A DNA stretch of 64,000 bases from Aphanothece saxicola GSE-SYN-MK-01-06B (lineage in GTDB: Bacteria > Cyanobacteriota > Cyanobacteriia > PCC-6307 > Cyanobiaceae). How positions within the stretch are numbered: position 1 is the first letter of the stretch; each line of letters opens with the position of its first letter. The notes beneath the pieces were generated by a model that saw only the letters and a list, made by a program, of their open reading frames with translations, searched no databases and was not told the origin of the DNA. The stretch covers positions 62,001-126,000 of the forward strand of contig JAHHGT010000007.1 of the NCBI GenBank assembly GCA_019359745.1, in the 5' to 3' direction. A program made the position numbers and the translations under genes. This document shows, piece by piece, positions 17,891 through 27,411 of the stretch.

Positions 17891-18487
17891 ATGCTTCTGG
17901 TTCTCGACAACTACGACAGCTTCACCTTCAACCTGGTGCAGTACCTGGGTGAACTGGCCGCCGACTATCCCCTGGCCGCCGAGGTGCGGGTGGAACGCAA
18001 CGATGCCCTCACCCTGGAGCAGATCCGGGCGCTTCAGCCGGCAGCGATCCTCATTTCTCCCGGCCCCGGGGATCCGGACCAGGCCGGGGTCTGTCAGGAG
18101 GTGCTGCGGGAGCTGGGACCCAGCGTGCCCGTTCTGGGGGTCTGCCTGGGCCACCAGTGCCTGGCCCAGGTGTTCGGGGGGCGGGTGGTGCGGGCCCGCG
18201 AACTGATGCACGGCAAGACCTCACCGGTGCACCACCGGGGTGCCGGGGTGTTCGAAGGCCTGCCCGAACCCCTCACCGCCACCCGCTACCACAGCCTGAT
18301 CGCCGAGCGCGACACCCTGCCCGACTGCCTGGAAATCACCGCCTGGCTGGAGGACGGCACGATCATGGGGCTGCAGCACCGGCAGCATCGCCACCTGCAG
18401 GGGGTGCAGTTCCACCCGGAGAGCGTGCTCACCCAGTCCGGCCACCAGCTGCTGGCCAATTTCCTGCGCCAGGCCTCCCACTGCTAG
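17891..18487 (+). CDS. anthranilate/aminodeoxychorismate synthase glutaminase subunit
   Basis: Class I glutamine amidotransferase (TrpG/PabA) supplying ammonia to the TrpE- or PabB-type subunit. It has 198 aa. [20 protein letters not shown] at the N-terminus, [11 protein letters not shown], the nucleophile Cys in [13 protein letters not shown] (near residue 82), and the His/Glu pair in [11 protein letters not shown] are all intact. It starts 9 bp after dgkA. One amidotransferase often serves both pathways in cyanobacteria, and no partner subunit lies nearby. Confidence 0.92.
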   Translation: MLLVLDNYDSFTFNLVQYLGELAADYPLAAEVRVERNDALTLEQIRALQPAAILISPGPGDPDQAGVCQEVLRELGPSVPVLGVCLGHQCLAQVFGGRVVRARELMHGKTSPVHHRGAGVFEGLPEPLTATRYHSLIAERDTLPDCLEITAWLEDGTIMGLQHRQHRHLQGVQFHPESVLTQSGHQLLANFLRQASHC

Positions 18488-18530
18488 TTTCGCGCCACAT
18501 GACGGGCCCGGTGGGGCCAGACACGACTCC

Positions 18531-19304
18531 ATGGTTCACCCCACCTGCAGGTCCTCAGCGCCGCTGCGCCGGACCACCACCAACGGCCTGCACCTGGGGG
18601 TGGGTCTGGCCCTGGCGGCCGGGCTCACCCTGCCGCTGCCGGGGATGGCCCAGAAGGGTGGCGGCGTCACGATCACCAGCCTGGGTCACAGCGCCCTGAT
18701 GATCCAGGGGGGCGGCGCCCGGGTGCTGCTCAACCCCTTCCAGGCCGTGGGTTGCGCCGCCGGCCTCAGCGAGCCGCGGGTCAGCGCCGATGTGATCCTG
18801 GCCAGCAGCCTGCTGAAGGATGAGGGTGCCCAGGTGGCCAGCGGCAAGTTCCTGGTCAAGCCGGGCTCCTACCGGCTGGCCGGGCTGCAGATCGAAGGCA
18901 TCGCCGCCCCCCACGACCGGGTCGGTGGCCGCCGCTTCGGCAACGCCACCCTCTGGCGCTGGCGCCAGGGCGGCCTCGACATCGCCCACCTCGGCGGCAC
19001 CGCCGGCAGCCTCAGCCCCGCCGACCGCGTGCTGCTGGGACGGCCGGATGTGCTGATCATCGGCGTGGGCGGCGGCGGCAAGGTCTACACGGGACAGGAA
19101 GCGGCCGAAGTGGCGCGGGAACTGCAGGCCCGGCGGGTGATTCCGGTGCAGTACAACGGCGGCAAGCCCCCTGCCGGATGCGATCAGGGGTCGGTGGAGC
19201 CGTTCCTGAAGGCGATGGCGGGCGCCACGGTGCGGCGCAGTGGCCGCTCGGTCAGCCTGGTGCCGCCCCTGGGGGACGGGATAATTGTCGAGGTGTTGCG
19301 CTGA
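18531..19304 (+). CDS. secreted metallo-beta-lactamase-fold protein, metal ligands lost
   Basis: 257-residue protein. A hydrophobic segment at residues 20-40 ending LPGMAQ is a probable signal peptide. The rest follows the UPF0173/L-ascorbate-lactonase-like MBL outline: ITSLGHSALMIQGGGARVLL, a central IAAPHDRVGG, LDIAHLGGTAGSL, DVLIIGVGGGGKVYTG and RRVIPVQYNGG. The zinc motif HxHxDH expected after the first strands is ADVILASSLLKDEG here, with no His. It is probably not a classical metallohydrolase. It follows the amidotransferase on the same strand after 43 bp. Confidence 0.75.
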   Translation: MVHPTCRSSAPLRRTTTNGLHLGVGLALAAGLTLPLPGMAQKGGGVTITSLGHSALMIQGGGARVLLNPFQAVGCAAGLSEPRVSADVILASSLLKDEGAQVASGKFLVKPGSYRLAGLQIEGIAAPHDRVGGRRFGNATLWRWRQGGLDIAHLGGTAGSLSPADRVLLGRPDVLIIGVGGGGKVYTGQEAAEVARELQARRVIPVQYNGGKPPAGCDQGSVEPFLKAMAGATVRRSGRSVSLVPPLGDGIIVEVLR

Positions 19305-19326
19305 GCCAGGCTCCGGCGATCGCGCC

Positions 19327-20481
19327 TCACCCCAGCCCCTCGATGCGGCGGTAGGCCTGCCAGAAGAGGCCCATCTGCTCGCCGCTGCCGAGGCTGACCC
19401 GCAGGGAGCCATCGATCAGCGGCTTGCCGGCCATCGAGCGAACGAGGATGCCCGCCTGGCGCAGGTCGGCCTCCACGGCGGCTGCGGGGCGACGGGGCCA
19501 GAGCAGCAGGTAGTTGCCGCCGGCGGCGTGGTGGCGCACCCCCGCCTGCTGCAGCTGGCCCAGGAGCCAGTCGCGGGCCCGCAGCACCTCGGCCACATAG
19601 GCGTCCACATAGGCCTGGTCGGCCAGGGCGGCCTGGGCCGCCGTCACCGCGAAGCTGTTGATGTCGTAGGGACCGCAGACCCGGCCCACCCGCTCCACCA
19701 GCGCCGGCGCGCCGATGGCAAAGCCGATGCGCAGGCCCGCCAGGCCGGCCGTCTTGGCCAGGGAGCGCAGCACCAGCAGGTTGGGGACGGCGGCGAAGGG
19801 ATCGGCGGCCGCCCCGCTTGCCAGCAGCGGCGGCAGCACGCTGTCGCCGGTGAAGGCCTCATAGAGCTCATCCACAACCACCAGGGTGTCCGGCGCCGCC
19901 GCCGCCAGCTCCAGGATCCGCTCGGGCGCCAGCCGGGTGCCGGTGGGGTTGTTGGGGTTGCAGAGCAGCAGGATCCGCGGGGCCGCCGCTGATCCTGCCG
20001 GGCCCAGGGCCGAGCGGATCTCCTCGAAGGGGAAGGCGAAATCGGGCAGGCGATAGGGAATCGCCTCGATCGCCATGCCCTGCATGCGGGCGCAGGGCGT
20101 GTAGTAGCCGAAGGTGGGGATGGTGGTGAGCAGGCGCTCACCAGGGGCGCCGAAGGCGTGAAAGATGGCATGGATGGCCCCATCCACGCCGTTGAACAGG
20201 CCGATGTGGGCGGGGCTGAGGCCCCGGCCCCCCAGCGAGGTCACCACCGCCTCGCGCAGGCCGTCGTATTCGGGATAGATGGCGTAGTGATCGGCCGGGA
20301 TGGCGCGGATCGCCTCCACCACCCGCGGGCTGGGCCCGATGGTGTTCTCGTTGAAGTCGAGCCGCAGCAGGCCCCGGCGCCCCTCCAGGGGGGCGCTGTA
20401 GGCCGTGAGGGTTTCCACCTCGGGGCGGGCCAGGGGGCCTGGGGAAACGGCCGGGCTCTCGCCTGGGATCGGGCTGCTCAC
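19327..20481 (-). CDS. hisC: histidinol-phosphate aminotransferase-type PLP enzyme
   Basis: Fold type I aminotransferase, 384 aa. LRLDFNENTIGPSP at the N-terminus, YPEYDGLREAV, FNGVDGAIHAIFHAFG, CNPNNPTGT, VVVDELYEAFTG, the PLP lysine in LRSLAKTAGLAGLRIGFAIG and the C-terminal Arg in LRVSLGSGEQM are all typical. Assignment to histidine synthesis is likely, but HisC-like enzymes also act on aromatic amino acids and cobalamin precursors. It is convergent with the MBL-fold gene (22 bp between stops). Confidence 0.85.
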   Translation of the reverse strand: MSSPIPGESPAVSPGPLARPEVETLTAYSAPLEGRRGLLRLDFNENTIGPSPRVVEAIRAIPADHYAIYPEYDGLREAVVTSLGGRGLSPAHIGLFNGVDGAIHAIFHAFGAPGERLLTTIPTFGYYTPCARMQGMAIEAIPYRLPDFAFPFEEIRSALGPAGSAAAPRILLLCNPNNPTGTRLAPERILELAAAAPDTLVVVDELYEAFTGDSVLPPLLASGAAADPFAAVPNLLVLRSLAKTAGLAGLRIGFAIGAPALVERVGRVCGPYDINSFAVTAAQAALADQAYVDAYVAEVLRARDWLLGQLQQAGVRHHAAGGNYLLLWPRRPAAAVEADLRQAGILVRSMAGKPLIDGSLRVSLGSGEQMGLFWQAYRRIEGLG

Positions 20482-20557
20482 GGAGCCGGAATCGAATCGC
20501 TACGGGAGCCATCCTGCAGCGCAGCCCTACCGTTTGATCACCTGCAGCTGGAATCCG

Positions 20558-21106
20558 GTGGCGAAAGCGGAGCTGGTCCTGCGGGCCCTGGAGCGGGGCG
20601 ACCTGCGATTCATTCACGACCAGGTGAACAACAGGAGCGTGATGGCCTACTGGTTCGAAGAACCCTACGAGTCGTTCGACGAACTGGAAGAGCTCTACAT
20701 GCGCCATATCCACGACAACGCCGAGCGTCGCTTTGTCGTCGAGAACAAGGACAAGGAATTGATCGGCTTGGTGGAACTGATCGAGATTGATTACATTCAT
20801 CGTCGGGCTGAGTTTCAGATCATCGTGGCCCCAGCCCACCAGGGCAAAGGCTTTGCACGCTTCTGCATCCACAAGGCCCTCGACTACTCCTTCACGATCC
20901 TGAACCTGCACAAGATCTACCTGTCCGTCTCCGTCGACAACGCCAAGGCGCTGCACCTCTATGAGCAATGCGGCTTTGTCGAAGAAGGCCACCTGGTGGG
21001 CGAGTTCTTCATCGAAGGCCAGTACCGCGACGTCAAACGCATGTACATCCTTCAGGAGGATTATCTGGCCAGATCGCCCAGCATCACATCCTCTCCAGGG
21101 TGGTGA
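20558..21106 (+). CDS. speG: spermidine N1-acetyltransferase
   Basis: GNAT acetyltransferase very close to E. coli SpeG along its length: [76 protein letters not shown] (acetyl-CoA loop), [20 protein letters not shown] and [15 protein letters not shown]. It acetylates spermidine/spermine to limit polyamine toxicity. About 182 aa from the GTG at 20558; a TTG at 20534 is another candidate. Its last 23 bp overlap the 3' end of argS on the opposite strand. Confidence 0.9.
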   Translation: MAKAELVLRALERGDLRFIHDQVNNRSVMAYWFEEPYESFDELEELYMRHIHDNAERRFVVENKDKELIGLVELIEIDYIHRRAEFQIIVAPAHQGKGFARFCIHKALDYSFTILNLHKIYLSVSVDNAKALHLYEQCGFVEEGHLVGEFFIEGQYRDVKRMYILQEDYLARSPSITSSPGW

Positions 21107-22889
21107 TGCCCAGCAGGCCGAGACCCAGCTTGAGGGTGTCGGCGGTGAGGCGGCAGAGCGCCAGCCGCGATCCGCGGGCGGGCTCCTCGGCCTTGAGCAC
21201 GGGCACCTGGTCGTAGAAGCGGTTGAACACCTGGGAGAGTTCGAAGAGGTAGCTGCACAGCCGGTTGGGCAGCAGTTCCTGCTCCACCTCCAGGATCACG
21301 GCGTCGAACTGCAGCAGCTGGCGCACCAGCGCCCACTCCTGGGCTTCGCCGAACACCAGGGGAGCAGGGAAGGCGACGCCGGCGGCATCAGCACCGCCCT
21401 TGCGCGCGATCCCCGCGATCCGCACCACCGCATAGAGCAGATAGGGGGCGGTGTTGCCGCTGAGGGCCAGCATGCGGTCGAAGCTGAACTGGTAGTTGGT
21501 GATCCGGTTGGTGGACAGATCGGCGTACTTCACCGCCGCCAGCCCCACGGTGGTGGCGACGTCGTTGATGAAGTTGCCGTCCTCGTGGCGTTCTTCCTCC
21601 GCCAGGCGGCGGCGCAGGTCGGCCTCGCAGCGCTCCACCGCTTCATCCAGCAGCTCCTTGAGTCGCACGGTTTCACCGGAGCGGGTCTTGAGCTTCTTGC
21701 CGTCCTCCCCTTGCACCAACCCGAAGGGCACATGCTCCAGCCGGCCATCGTCGGGAATCCAGCCGGCGCGGCGGGCCACCTGGAACACCCCGGCGAAGTG
21801 GCTGGCCTGGCCGGCGTCGGTGACGTAAATCACCCGGCGGGCGCCGTCACCGGCGGGGGGCGCCGCGAAGCGGTAGCGGATCGCCGCCAGGTCGGTGGTG
21901 GCGTAGTTGAAGCCGCCGTCGCTCTTGCGCACGATCACCGGCGGTGACTGGCTGGCCGCACCGTCCTCCCCTTCGAGGAACACACACTGGGCGCCGCCGT
22001 CGCTCACCAGCAGACCCGCGGCGGCCAGGTCGGCCACCACCGCCTCCAGATAGGGGTTGTAGAAGGATTCGCCGCGCTCGTCGAGGCGGATGTCGAGGAC
22101 GTCGTAGAGGCGCTGGAATTCGCGGCGCGACTGGTCGCAGAGCAGTTGCCAGGCCCTGCGGGACACCGGATCGCCGCTCTGCAGCTTCACCACTTCTTCC
22201 CGGGAGGTGGTCTGAAAGGCCTCGTCGGCATCGAAGCGGGCCTTGGCCTGGCGGTAGAAGGCCACCAGATCGCCCAGGTCGACGGCGTCGGCAGTGTCGA
22301 GGGCCTCGGGCGCCACCTGCTTGAGGTGGGTGATGAGCATGCCGAACTGGGTGCCCCAGTCGCCGACGTGGTTGAGCCGCAGCACCGGATGGCCGCGGAA
22401 CTCCAGCACCCGGGCCAGGGCGTCGCCGATGATCGTGGAGCGCAGATGCCCCACGTGCATCTCCTTGGCGATGTTGGGGCTGGAGAAATCCACCACCACA
22501 GGGGCGCCGCCGCCGGCCACGGCCTCCACCCCGAGCCGGGGGTCGGCCAGGCAACGAGCCACCTCGGCGGCCAGCACCTCCGGCTTCAGGGTGAGGTTGA
22601 TGAAGCCTGGGCCGGCGATCTCCGGCGGCAGGCACAGGGCCGCGAAGCCGGGATCGGTCTCCAGCTGGGCCACGATCGCTGATGCAATCGCCCGCGGCGC
22701 CTGGCGCAGGGGCCGGGCCAGGGCGAGGGCGCCGTTGGCCTGGAAATCACCGAACTCCGGTTTCGAGGCCGGCCCGAGCTGGGGATCCAGCGGTACTCCG
22801 GCCTCACGCGCGGCGGCGGCCGCTTCGGGGAACGCTCGCTCCAGGCCTCCCAGCAACAGGACGTTCAGGGCATGGGCGAGGCGGAACAT
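21084..22889 (-). CDS. argS: arginyl-tRNA synthetase
   Basis: Class I aminoacyl-tRNA synthetase, 601 aa. An N-terminal tRNA D-loop recognition domain with [15 protein letters not shown] is followed by the HIGH-class motif in [20 protein letters not shown] (HVGH, about residue 142). Then come [46 protein letters not shown] and the KMSKS-equivalent [20 protein letters not shown]. The C-terminal anticodon domain ends [17 protein letters not shown]. It is complete and typical. Confidence 0.97.
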   Translation of the reverse strand: MFRLAHALNVLLLGGLERAFPEAAAAAREAGVPLDPQLGPASKPEFGDFQANGALALARPLRQAPRAIASAIVAQLETDPGFAALCLPPEIAGPGFINLTLKPEVLAAEVARCLADPRLGVEAVAGGGAPVVVDFSSPNIAKEMHVGHLRSTIIGDALARVLEFRGHPVLRLNHVGDWGTQFGMLITHLKQVAPEALDTADAVDLGDLVAFYRQAKARFDADEAFQTTSREEVVKLQSGDPVSRRAWQLLCDQSRREFQRLYDVLDIRLDERGESFYNPYLEAVVADLAAAGLLVSDGGAQCVFLEGEDGAASQSPPVIVRKSDGGFNYATTDLAAIRYRFAAPPAGDGARRVIYVTDAGQASHFAGVFQVARRAGWIPDDGRLEHVPFGLVQGEDGKKLKTRSGETVRLKELLDEAVERCEADLRRRLAEEERHEDGNFINDVATTVGLAAVKYADLSTNRITNYQFSFDRMLALSGNTAPYLLYAVVRIAGIARKGGADAAGVAFPAPLVFGEAQEWALVRQLLQFDAVILEVEQELLPNRLCSYLFELSQVFNRFYDQVPVLKAEEPARGSRLALCRLTADTLKLGLGLLGITTLERM

Positions 22890-23299
22890 GGAGCGAGACC
22901 GATGAAACGGCAGGCGTGGCCTTGATCATCCTCCCCGGTGGGGCGGAGGGCGGACCGGCTGGGACAGGGCTCCGATGGCCGTCCCATCGACGGAGCGCGA
23001 TGAGAGAGTGCTTAACAGATAGCGCTACCGATCTGCATCGCAACTGCAGCAGATCAGCGGATTCAGCATCAGCCAGCATCAGGTCCGATCCACATCATCC
23101 CGCGTTCATCTGCGCAGGCCAGAAAACATCATGACCAGATGAGACCCAATAGCTACAAGGGTTTTCGGGTCATGCCACGCTGACGACCCGAGGCCATACA
23201 GGCGGCGAAGCAACCAGGATCTGATGAACGGCCGGTTACAAACTGAAAATCTGGAGACAAAAAACCCCGGTAACTTGCGATCAGTTGAGTCCTGTATGA
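22890..23299. other. intergenic region, no gene recognised
   Basis: About 410 bp between argS (minus) and the first sorting-tail protein (plus). It is less GC-rich than the flanks, especially from 23220 with A-rich runs. It should hold the argS promoter and the promoter of the 23300 gene. I see no tRNA, no strong hairpin-plus-T terminator and no convincing ORF; a frame at 23224 overlaps the next gene out of phase and has no recognisable content. Confidence 0.6.
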
Positions 23300-24166
23300 A
23301 TGAATCCCTTCCCCAGGCGTACCACCATCAAGGCCGTGGCTCGGGCCACCGGTGCCATGGCGGCCACCGGGATAGTTGGCCTGCTGTCCACCGCCACGCC
23401 GGCCTGGGCCGTCGACCCGTTCTTCACAGTCACGTTCGGACCGGACCAATCCACCGAAGCAACGGGCGTCAGGGGGTCGGCGACCTTCAGCTTTGTCGAC
23501 GCCGGCAGCGATGTGGACATGACGATCCAGCTGTCGAATCTCACCGGCACCACCCCTCCTCCTCTGATCTCCCAACCGACGGCATCGGAGTTCGTTGCAC
23601 TGGCGTTCCAACTGCCGAGCAACATCAGCACGGTCGATATCGGAGCTGGGGCCAATGCCGATCTCGGCTACACACCATCGATCGGCTCCCTGTTCGACAT
23701 CGCCGTGGCCGACGCGGCGTTGCCCCCCTTTGACTCCACCGCCCCCAGACCGCCGCTGACGCCTTACTCCCTGTGCATCACCGCGGGCAACGGCGATGGC
23801 TGTACCGGCGGCGGCAACCCCGGAAACGGTCTGAACAATGCGACGCTTGATTACTCGGCAGGCACCTTCCGGCTGTCGGCCTCCGATGTCAGCGGAGCCC
23901 TCGCCTTCCGCCAGGCCTTCTTCAACTTCTACCAGCCGCAGATTCCGCCCACAGGTGACCCGGCCTACATCGGCCCGATTGCGGCCAGGTTCAAGGCGAT
24001 CGAGCCCGGCGGCCGCAGCGACAAGCTCCTGGCCGGGACTATCGGTGGTGGGCAGGCCCCGGGCGATGAGGTGCCTGGCCCGGTTCCCCTTCTTGGCGCT
24101 GCAGCAGCCTTCGGTTACAGCCGCAGACTCCGCCGGCGGATGGGAGCCAAGTCCCCAACCCCATGA
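23300..24166 (+). CDS. secreted protein with VPGP-type C-terminal sorting tail (array member 1)
   Basis: 288 aa. The N-terminus is RRTTIKAVARATG, then a hydrophobic stretch and ATPAWA, a signal peptide cleaved near residue 37. The mature part is Gly/Thr/Ser-rich and beta-like. It shares with the two later paralogues (25346, 28375) a Cys pair around a Gly/Asn-rich loop (LCITAGNGDGCTGGGNPG), AARFKAI, a SDK..AG segment and the tail GDEVPGPVPLLGAAAAFGYS followed by RRLRRRM. The tail has the tripartite PEP-CTERM-like architecture of motif, short hydrophobic helix and basic cluster. It is probably exported and processed or anchored by an exosortase encoded elsewhere. Its stop overlaps the next gene (ATGA). 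Confidence 0.8.
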   Translation: MNPFPRRTTIKAVARATGAMAATGIVGLLSTATPAWAVDPFFTVTFGPDQSTEATGVRGSATFSFVDAGSDVDMTIQLSNLTGTTPPPLISQPTASEFVALAFQLPSNISTVDIGAGANADLGYTPSIGSLFDIAVADAALPPFDSTAPRPPLTPYSLCITAGNGDGCTGGGNPGNGLNNATLDYSAGTFRLSASDVSGALAFRQAFFNFYQPQIPPTGDPAYIGPIAARFKAIEPGGRSDKLLAGTIGGGQAPGDEVPGPVPLLGAAAAFGYSRRLRRRMGAKSPTP

Positions 24167-25041
24167 GCGAGGCCCCACAGAACAGGGGCCTGGAGACGGC
24201 AATCGTTACCGATCGGCTGGCGCTGGTGGCCCTGACGCTGTTCACGGTCTACGGGGCCGCAGTGCTGGCGTCCATCCTTCCGCCCCGGCTGCTGGATCCC
24301 CTCTGGCAACTCAGCAGCACCAGGATCAGCGTCGAAGCGGCTCCGATTCCGCTCCTGGGGCTGACCCTGCTGCACCTGGCCGCCTATCTCAGCCCGGCCA
24401 ATCTGCCGCTGCAACGGCGGCGGGAGGCCCTGGCACGGCTGGCCGTTCCCGTCTCCCTGGCGTTTCTGCTGATCGTTCCCCTGCAGGGCCATGCCGTCTG
24501 GAGGTCCTATCAGCTCTCCAATGCCGTCGCCGGCCAGCAGCAGGCCAGCACCAGTGAGCGGGCTGACAGGGTCCGGCTCGCCATCGAGCAGGCCACCAGC
24601 CCGGAGGACCTGCAACGGCGGCTTCTGTCCCTGCAACGGCCGGATCTACGCATTCAGCTGGATCCCTCACGGTTCCCTTCCATCCCTCTTCCGGCCCTGA
24701 AGCGGCAGCTGCTCAACCAGTTGGATCAGGCGGAGGGGCAGGTCAAGGCGAAGTTCGCGTCCATCGATCCCGCCACGTCCGACCGCATCACGCGGGAAAG
24801 CTTGCGGGTCATGGCCTCAGCGATCGCCTTTGCTGTCGGCTTCGCCGCCTGTGCCCAGCGTAGGAACAGCCCCGTGCCCTTCCTGGTGGAGTGGCCCGCC
24901 CTGCTGGCCCACCTGAATCTCCTGGTGCTGTGGCGACGGGCCCGCTCTGGCAGTAGGTCGGCCACGGTGGCGCTGCGACGCTCTGCCGCTGAGCGGGAAG
25001 CGGAATTCTTTGAATCCCTGGTCCCTCCAGAGGAGGGCTAA
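24163..25041 (+). CDS. HpsJ-like membrane protein (array member H1)
   Basis: 292 aa. Three N-terminal membrane helices (about residues 19-40, 57-77, 90-108), with DPLWQL in the first loop, LLHLAAYLSPANLPLQRRRE before helix 3 and the exit motif LLIVPLQ. A soluble, heptad-like segment of about 95 residues follows, then a fourth helix (about 208-226), AQRRNSPVPFLVEW and an acidic end FFESLVPPEEG. The positive-inside rule puts the 95-residue segment in the periplasm. The layout resembles HpsJ-family proteins of cyanobacterial polysaccharide loci, from memory. It overlaps its partner gene by 4 bp. The function is inferred only from context. Confidence 0.7.
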   Translation: MSEAPQNRGLETAIVTDRLALVALTLFTVYGAAVLASILPPRLLDPLWQLSSTRISVEAAPIPLLGLTLLHLAAYLSPANLPLQRRREALARLAVPVSLAFLLIVPLQGHAVWRSYQLSNAVAGQQQASTSERADRVRLAIEQATSPEDLQRRLLSLQRPDLRIQLDPSRFPSIPLPALKRQLLNQLDQAEGQVKAKFASIDPATSDRITRESLRVMASAIAFAVGFAACAQRRNSPVPFLVEWPALLAHLNLLVLWRRARSGSRSATVALRRSAAEREAEFFESLVPPEEG

Positions 25042-25345
25042 CCCCGTATCCCTTGATGACCTCGGGGCCTTTGAGCAAGAGCGGCGCTAGCCGGGACAAC
25101 CAGGTGGAACAGCAAAGCCAGGGGAAATCAGCGGTTGCTCACCTGAAGCGGACGCTCTCAGGCTACTTATCCCCGACAAGCCCTCTGCGGCAATGGCTCT
25201 GAGGCTTATACGCCCTCTGGTCCTGCGCTGGCATCGAAGCAAGAGGCCCGCGGAAGCGCCGATCTGGTGAAACCATTGGCACCCACCACTCACCTTGTGC
25301 TAAGGTTCTGGTGAAAGCAGTCTGAAAGCTGATCCGGCCCTTCAC
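25042..25345. other. intergenic region with putative promoter of array unit 2
   Basis: 304 bp between H1 and the second secreted protein. An imperfect CCCCG...CGGGG hairpin at about 25042-25068 could be a weak terminator for the first pair. Near its 3' end lies the element described at 25291-25306. No ORF with recognisable content is present. Confidence 0.5.
25291..25306 (+). promoter_or_regulatory. CACCT-N-GCTAAGGT element upstream of array unit 2
   Basis: CACCTTGTGCTAAGGT contains the short inverted repeat ACCTT/AAGGT and could include an extended -10-like TGCTAAGGT. A related sequence sits upstream of the third unit at 28339-28352, also followed by GTGAAAG. It ends 39 bp before the ATG. 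Either a core promoter or an operator would fit, and only the resemblance between the two sites is observed. Confidence 0.4.
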
Positions 25346-26161
25346 ATGAAGCGATCAATTCTGACTTCGCTCATCTCGCTGGCAGGGGCATCGCTTCTTT
25401 TGGGCGGCGGATCCGCCATGGCCGCCACCAGCAGCTTCATCGTCGATCTGAACAAGTCTTTCGGAGATGGCTATACAGGCGTCACGGGCACGATGGATTT
25501 CCTGTTTGGTGATGCTGGCGACACGGATGTCAATACCTACACGCTCGATCTGACCATCAAGAATACGTCCGCTACCCCGATTACCTCTTCGTCTCTGACG
25601 GGTTTTGCCTTTGACACTCCTACCGGAGTAGGGTCTTTCACCTACAACCGTAACGGCACTAATTTTTACAAAGCCGAAGACGGAGAAATTTCAAACACTC
25701 AGTCATTTAACTTCTGCGCCAGCACGGACAACAACATCAACAACGGTACGCAGTGCGGTGCAGGATCCGCAGCTCAAGGTCTGACCATGACCCCTGGCAA
25801 TAATCAGGCCACAGTCAAATACACCTTCAATTTCGCCGGCCTGACTCCAACCGTTGACGATGTCTCCACAGCCTTCCTGAATCTGTTCAGTGGGCTGCAG
25901 GTGTCCCCTCCTCCCAACCAAAACGAAGCTGTAAAAGATTCCGTTGTTTTGGCTGCCCGATTCCAGGCAATTTATTCCCCCACCCAGAACGACGGCAGCG
26001 ACAAGGTCACCGGCAAACCACGTGACAAGCCTGACGACGGCCCCGGAGATGAGGTGCCAGGCCCCCTGCCCGTGCTTGGTGCTGCAGCGGCCTTTGTCAA
26101 AAGCCGTCAACTGCGGCGGCGCCTAACCGCAGCCCGTACTGCCCAGCAGAATCCCGGCTGA
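25346..26161 (+). CDS. secreted protein with VPGP-type C-terminal sorting tail (array member 2)
   Basis: 271 aa. Signal peptide MKRSILTSLISLAGASLLLG with cleavage after GGSAMA (about residue 27). Paralogous to the 28375 product: both share NTYTLDL, TNTS- or KNTS-like turns, a GFAF segment, a Phe-Cys...Cys pair (FNFCASTDNN...QCGAG), an F.NLFSG segment, AARFQAI and SDKVTG. The tail is GDEVPGPLPVLGAAAAF, then KSRQLRRRL. The codon choice is visibly more A/T-rich than in the neighbours, especially 25500-25990. An 11-bp terminator hairpin follows at 26202-26230. Confidence 0.8.
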   Translation: MKRSILTSLISLAGASLLLGGGSAMAATSSFIVDLNKSFGDGYTGVTGTMDFLFGDAGDTDVNTYTLDLTIKNTSATPITSSSLTGFAFDTPTGVGSFTYNRNGTNFYKAEDGEISNTQSFNFCASTDNNINNGTQCGAGSAAQGLTMTPGNNQATVKYTFNFAGLTPTVDDVSTAFLNLFSGLQVSPPPNQNEAVKDSVVLAARFQAIYSPTQNDGSDKVTGKPRDKPDDGPGDEVPGPLPVLGAAAAFVKSRQLRRRLTAARTAQQNPG

Positions 26162-26201
26162 ACGTCGGGCTCCTAAGTACGCCCATCTGCCCCCTACGCA
26201 C

Positions 26202-26230
26202 CCCCCGTGCCACCAAGCCTGGCACGGGGG
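26202..26230 (+). terminator. hairpin terminator after array protein 2
   Basis: Perfect 11-bp stem CCCCCGTGCCA / TGGCACGGGGG with a 7-nt loop, 40 bp after the stop codon, followed by TTCTGCTTGTTGG, which is only modestly T-rich. Being between member 2 and H2, it could be an intrinsic terminator or an mRNA-stabilising hairpin that lowers downstream expression. Confidence 0.65.
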
Positions 26231-26449
26231 TTCTGCTTGTTGGCCCTTCCCAGCTTGATCCGCCCGCTTCCGATCCTTCCCCCCGTCGACCCAAGGCGTG
26301 GATGCTTCGCATGGCTCAAGCCAGACTGTCTTCTCCCCCGCTGCTGCCATCCGACATGACAGGGTGAACAGCGGAGCACGTTGCAGGGGGGTGGCTTGTC
26401 CCCTCCTCACGATCTACCCAACACAGTCCATCGCCACCGGCGCCAGACC

Positions 26450-27289
26450 ATGGATGAGTCTTCCGAGTTCAAGGGCTACGAAGCCTCCATCCTTGCCGAC
26501 AGGCTGAGCCTTTTTTCCCTGGCCCTTCTCGTCCTCTACGTAGCGGCGGCCGTGGCCGGCCTTCTGCCCCCGGCCTTGTTAAACACCGAATGGCAACTCA
26601 GGGCCATTCGCACGATCCTTGACTCCGCCTTCCTTCCTCTGCTCGCTCTTGGGCTGCTGCATCTGGCCGCCTACCTGGATCCACAGAACCTGGCGCTTCA
26701 GAACCGGCGCAAGCTAGCCTCACGCCTGGCGATCCTGGCGGTGCTCGGCTTCCTTCTGCTCATTCCCCTGCAGGTGACCGCCGCATGGAGAACCGTGGCG
26801 GCGGGGAATGCCAATGCATCACGTCAGATGGCGCGGGCCAACGATACCTTCAACATCCTCCGCGACATCATCGTGCAGGCCCCCAGCCTCGACGACCTGC
26901 AGCAGCGCCTTGACAACCAGCAGAATCGCGGCGTGCGCCTCAACCTGGAAGAGAAAGGAGTCTCACTAGAGCAGACCAAAAAAGAGCTCCTCGAGCAACT
27001 GGCCGTCGTACGGGATGCCGTCATCGCCCGTGTCAGCAAGCCTGATCGGCAGGCAACCGAAGCGTTGGCGCGCGAAACCGTCAGGGTGGTGATCTCCTCC
27101 CTGGCCCTGGCCCTGGCCTTCTCCGCCGGGGCACAGCGCAAGGGCAGCACGGTGCCGCTGCTGGTGGAATGGCACACCTTCTGGGTGATGAGAGGCGTCC
27201 GCAGGGGCAACCCTGAGGATCGGCCCCCGTCGGATGACTACCTTGAGCAACTACTGCCGCCAGAGGACGAGCCGCCCCCTCCGCGCTGA
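26450..27289 (+). CDS. HpsJ-like membrane protein (array member H2)
   Basis: 279 aa from the ATG before DESSEFKGYEASILADRLS. Same plan as H1: helices near residues 22-43, 58-78 and 91-110, motifs NTEWQL, LLHLAAYLDPQNLALQNRR and LLLIPLQ, then a soluble heptad-like segment of about 95 residues and a fourth helix in VVISSLALALAFSAGAQRKG. The cytoplasmic end has VPLLVEWH and DYLEQLLPPEDEP. It is separated from member 2 by 288 bp containing a terminator, so it may have its own promoter. It is followed by H3 after 122 bp. Confidence 0.7.
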   Translation: MDESSEFKGYEASILADRLSLFSLALLVLYVAAAVAGLLPPALLNTEWQLRAIRTILDSAFLPLLALGLLHLAAYLDPQNLALQNRRKLASRLAILAVLGFLLLIPLQVTAAWRTVAAGNANASRQMARANDTFNILRDIIVQAPSLDDLQQRLDNQQNRGVRLNLEEKGVSLEQTKKELLEQLAVVRDAVIARVSKPDRQATEALARETVRVVISSLALALAFSAGAQRKGSTVPLLVEWHTFWVMRGVRRGNPEDRPPSDDYLEQLLPPEDEPPPPR

Positions 27290-27411
27290 GGAGCCCCCCC
27301 TGATTCCGCCGCCTGAGCGGCTCGGAAGTTCTGGGCAGTGGGCTCTACCCTGGCCCGAATCGCCGCTCCATTTGATCGGGGCAACCATGGCACGGATAGG
27401 GATTGCACGTG

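Noticed and set aside
22890..23299. Possible tRNA or small RNA gene
   Set aside because: No T-arm or acceptor-stem pattern and no strong hairpin followed by T-run was found.
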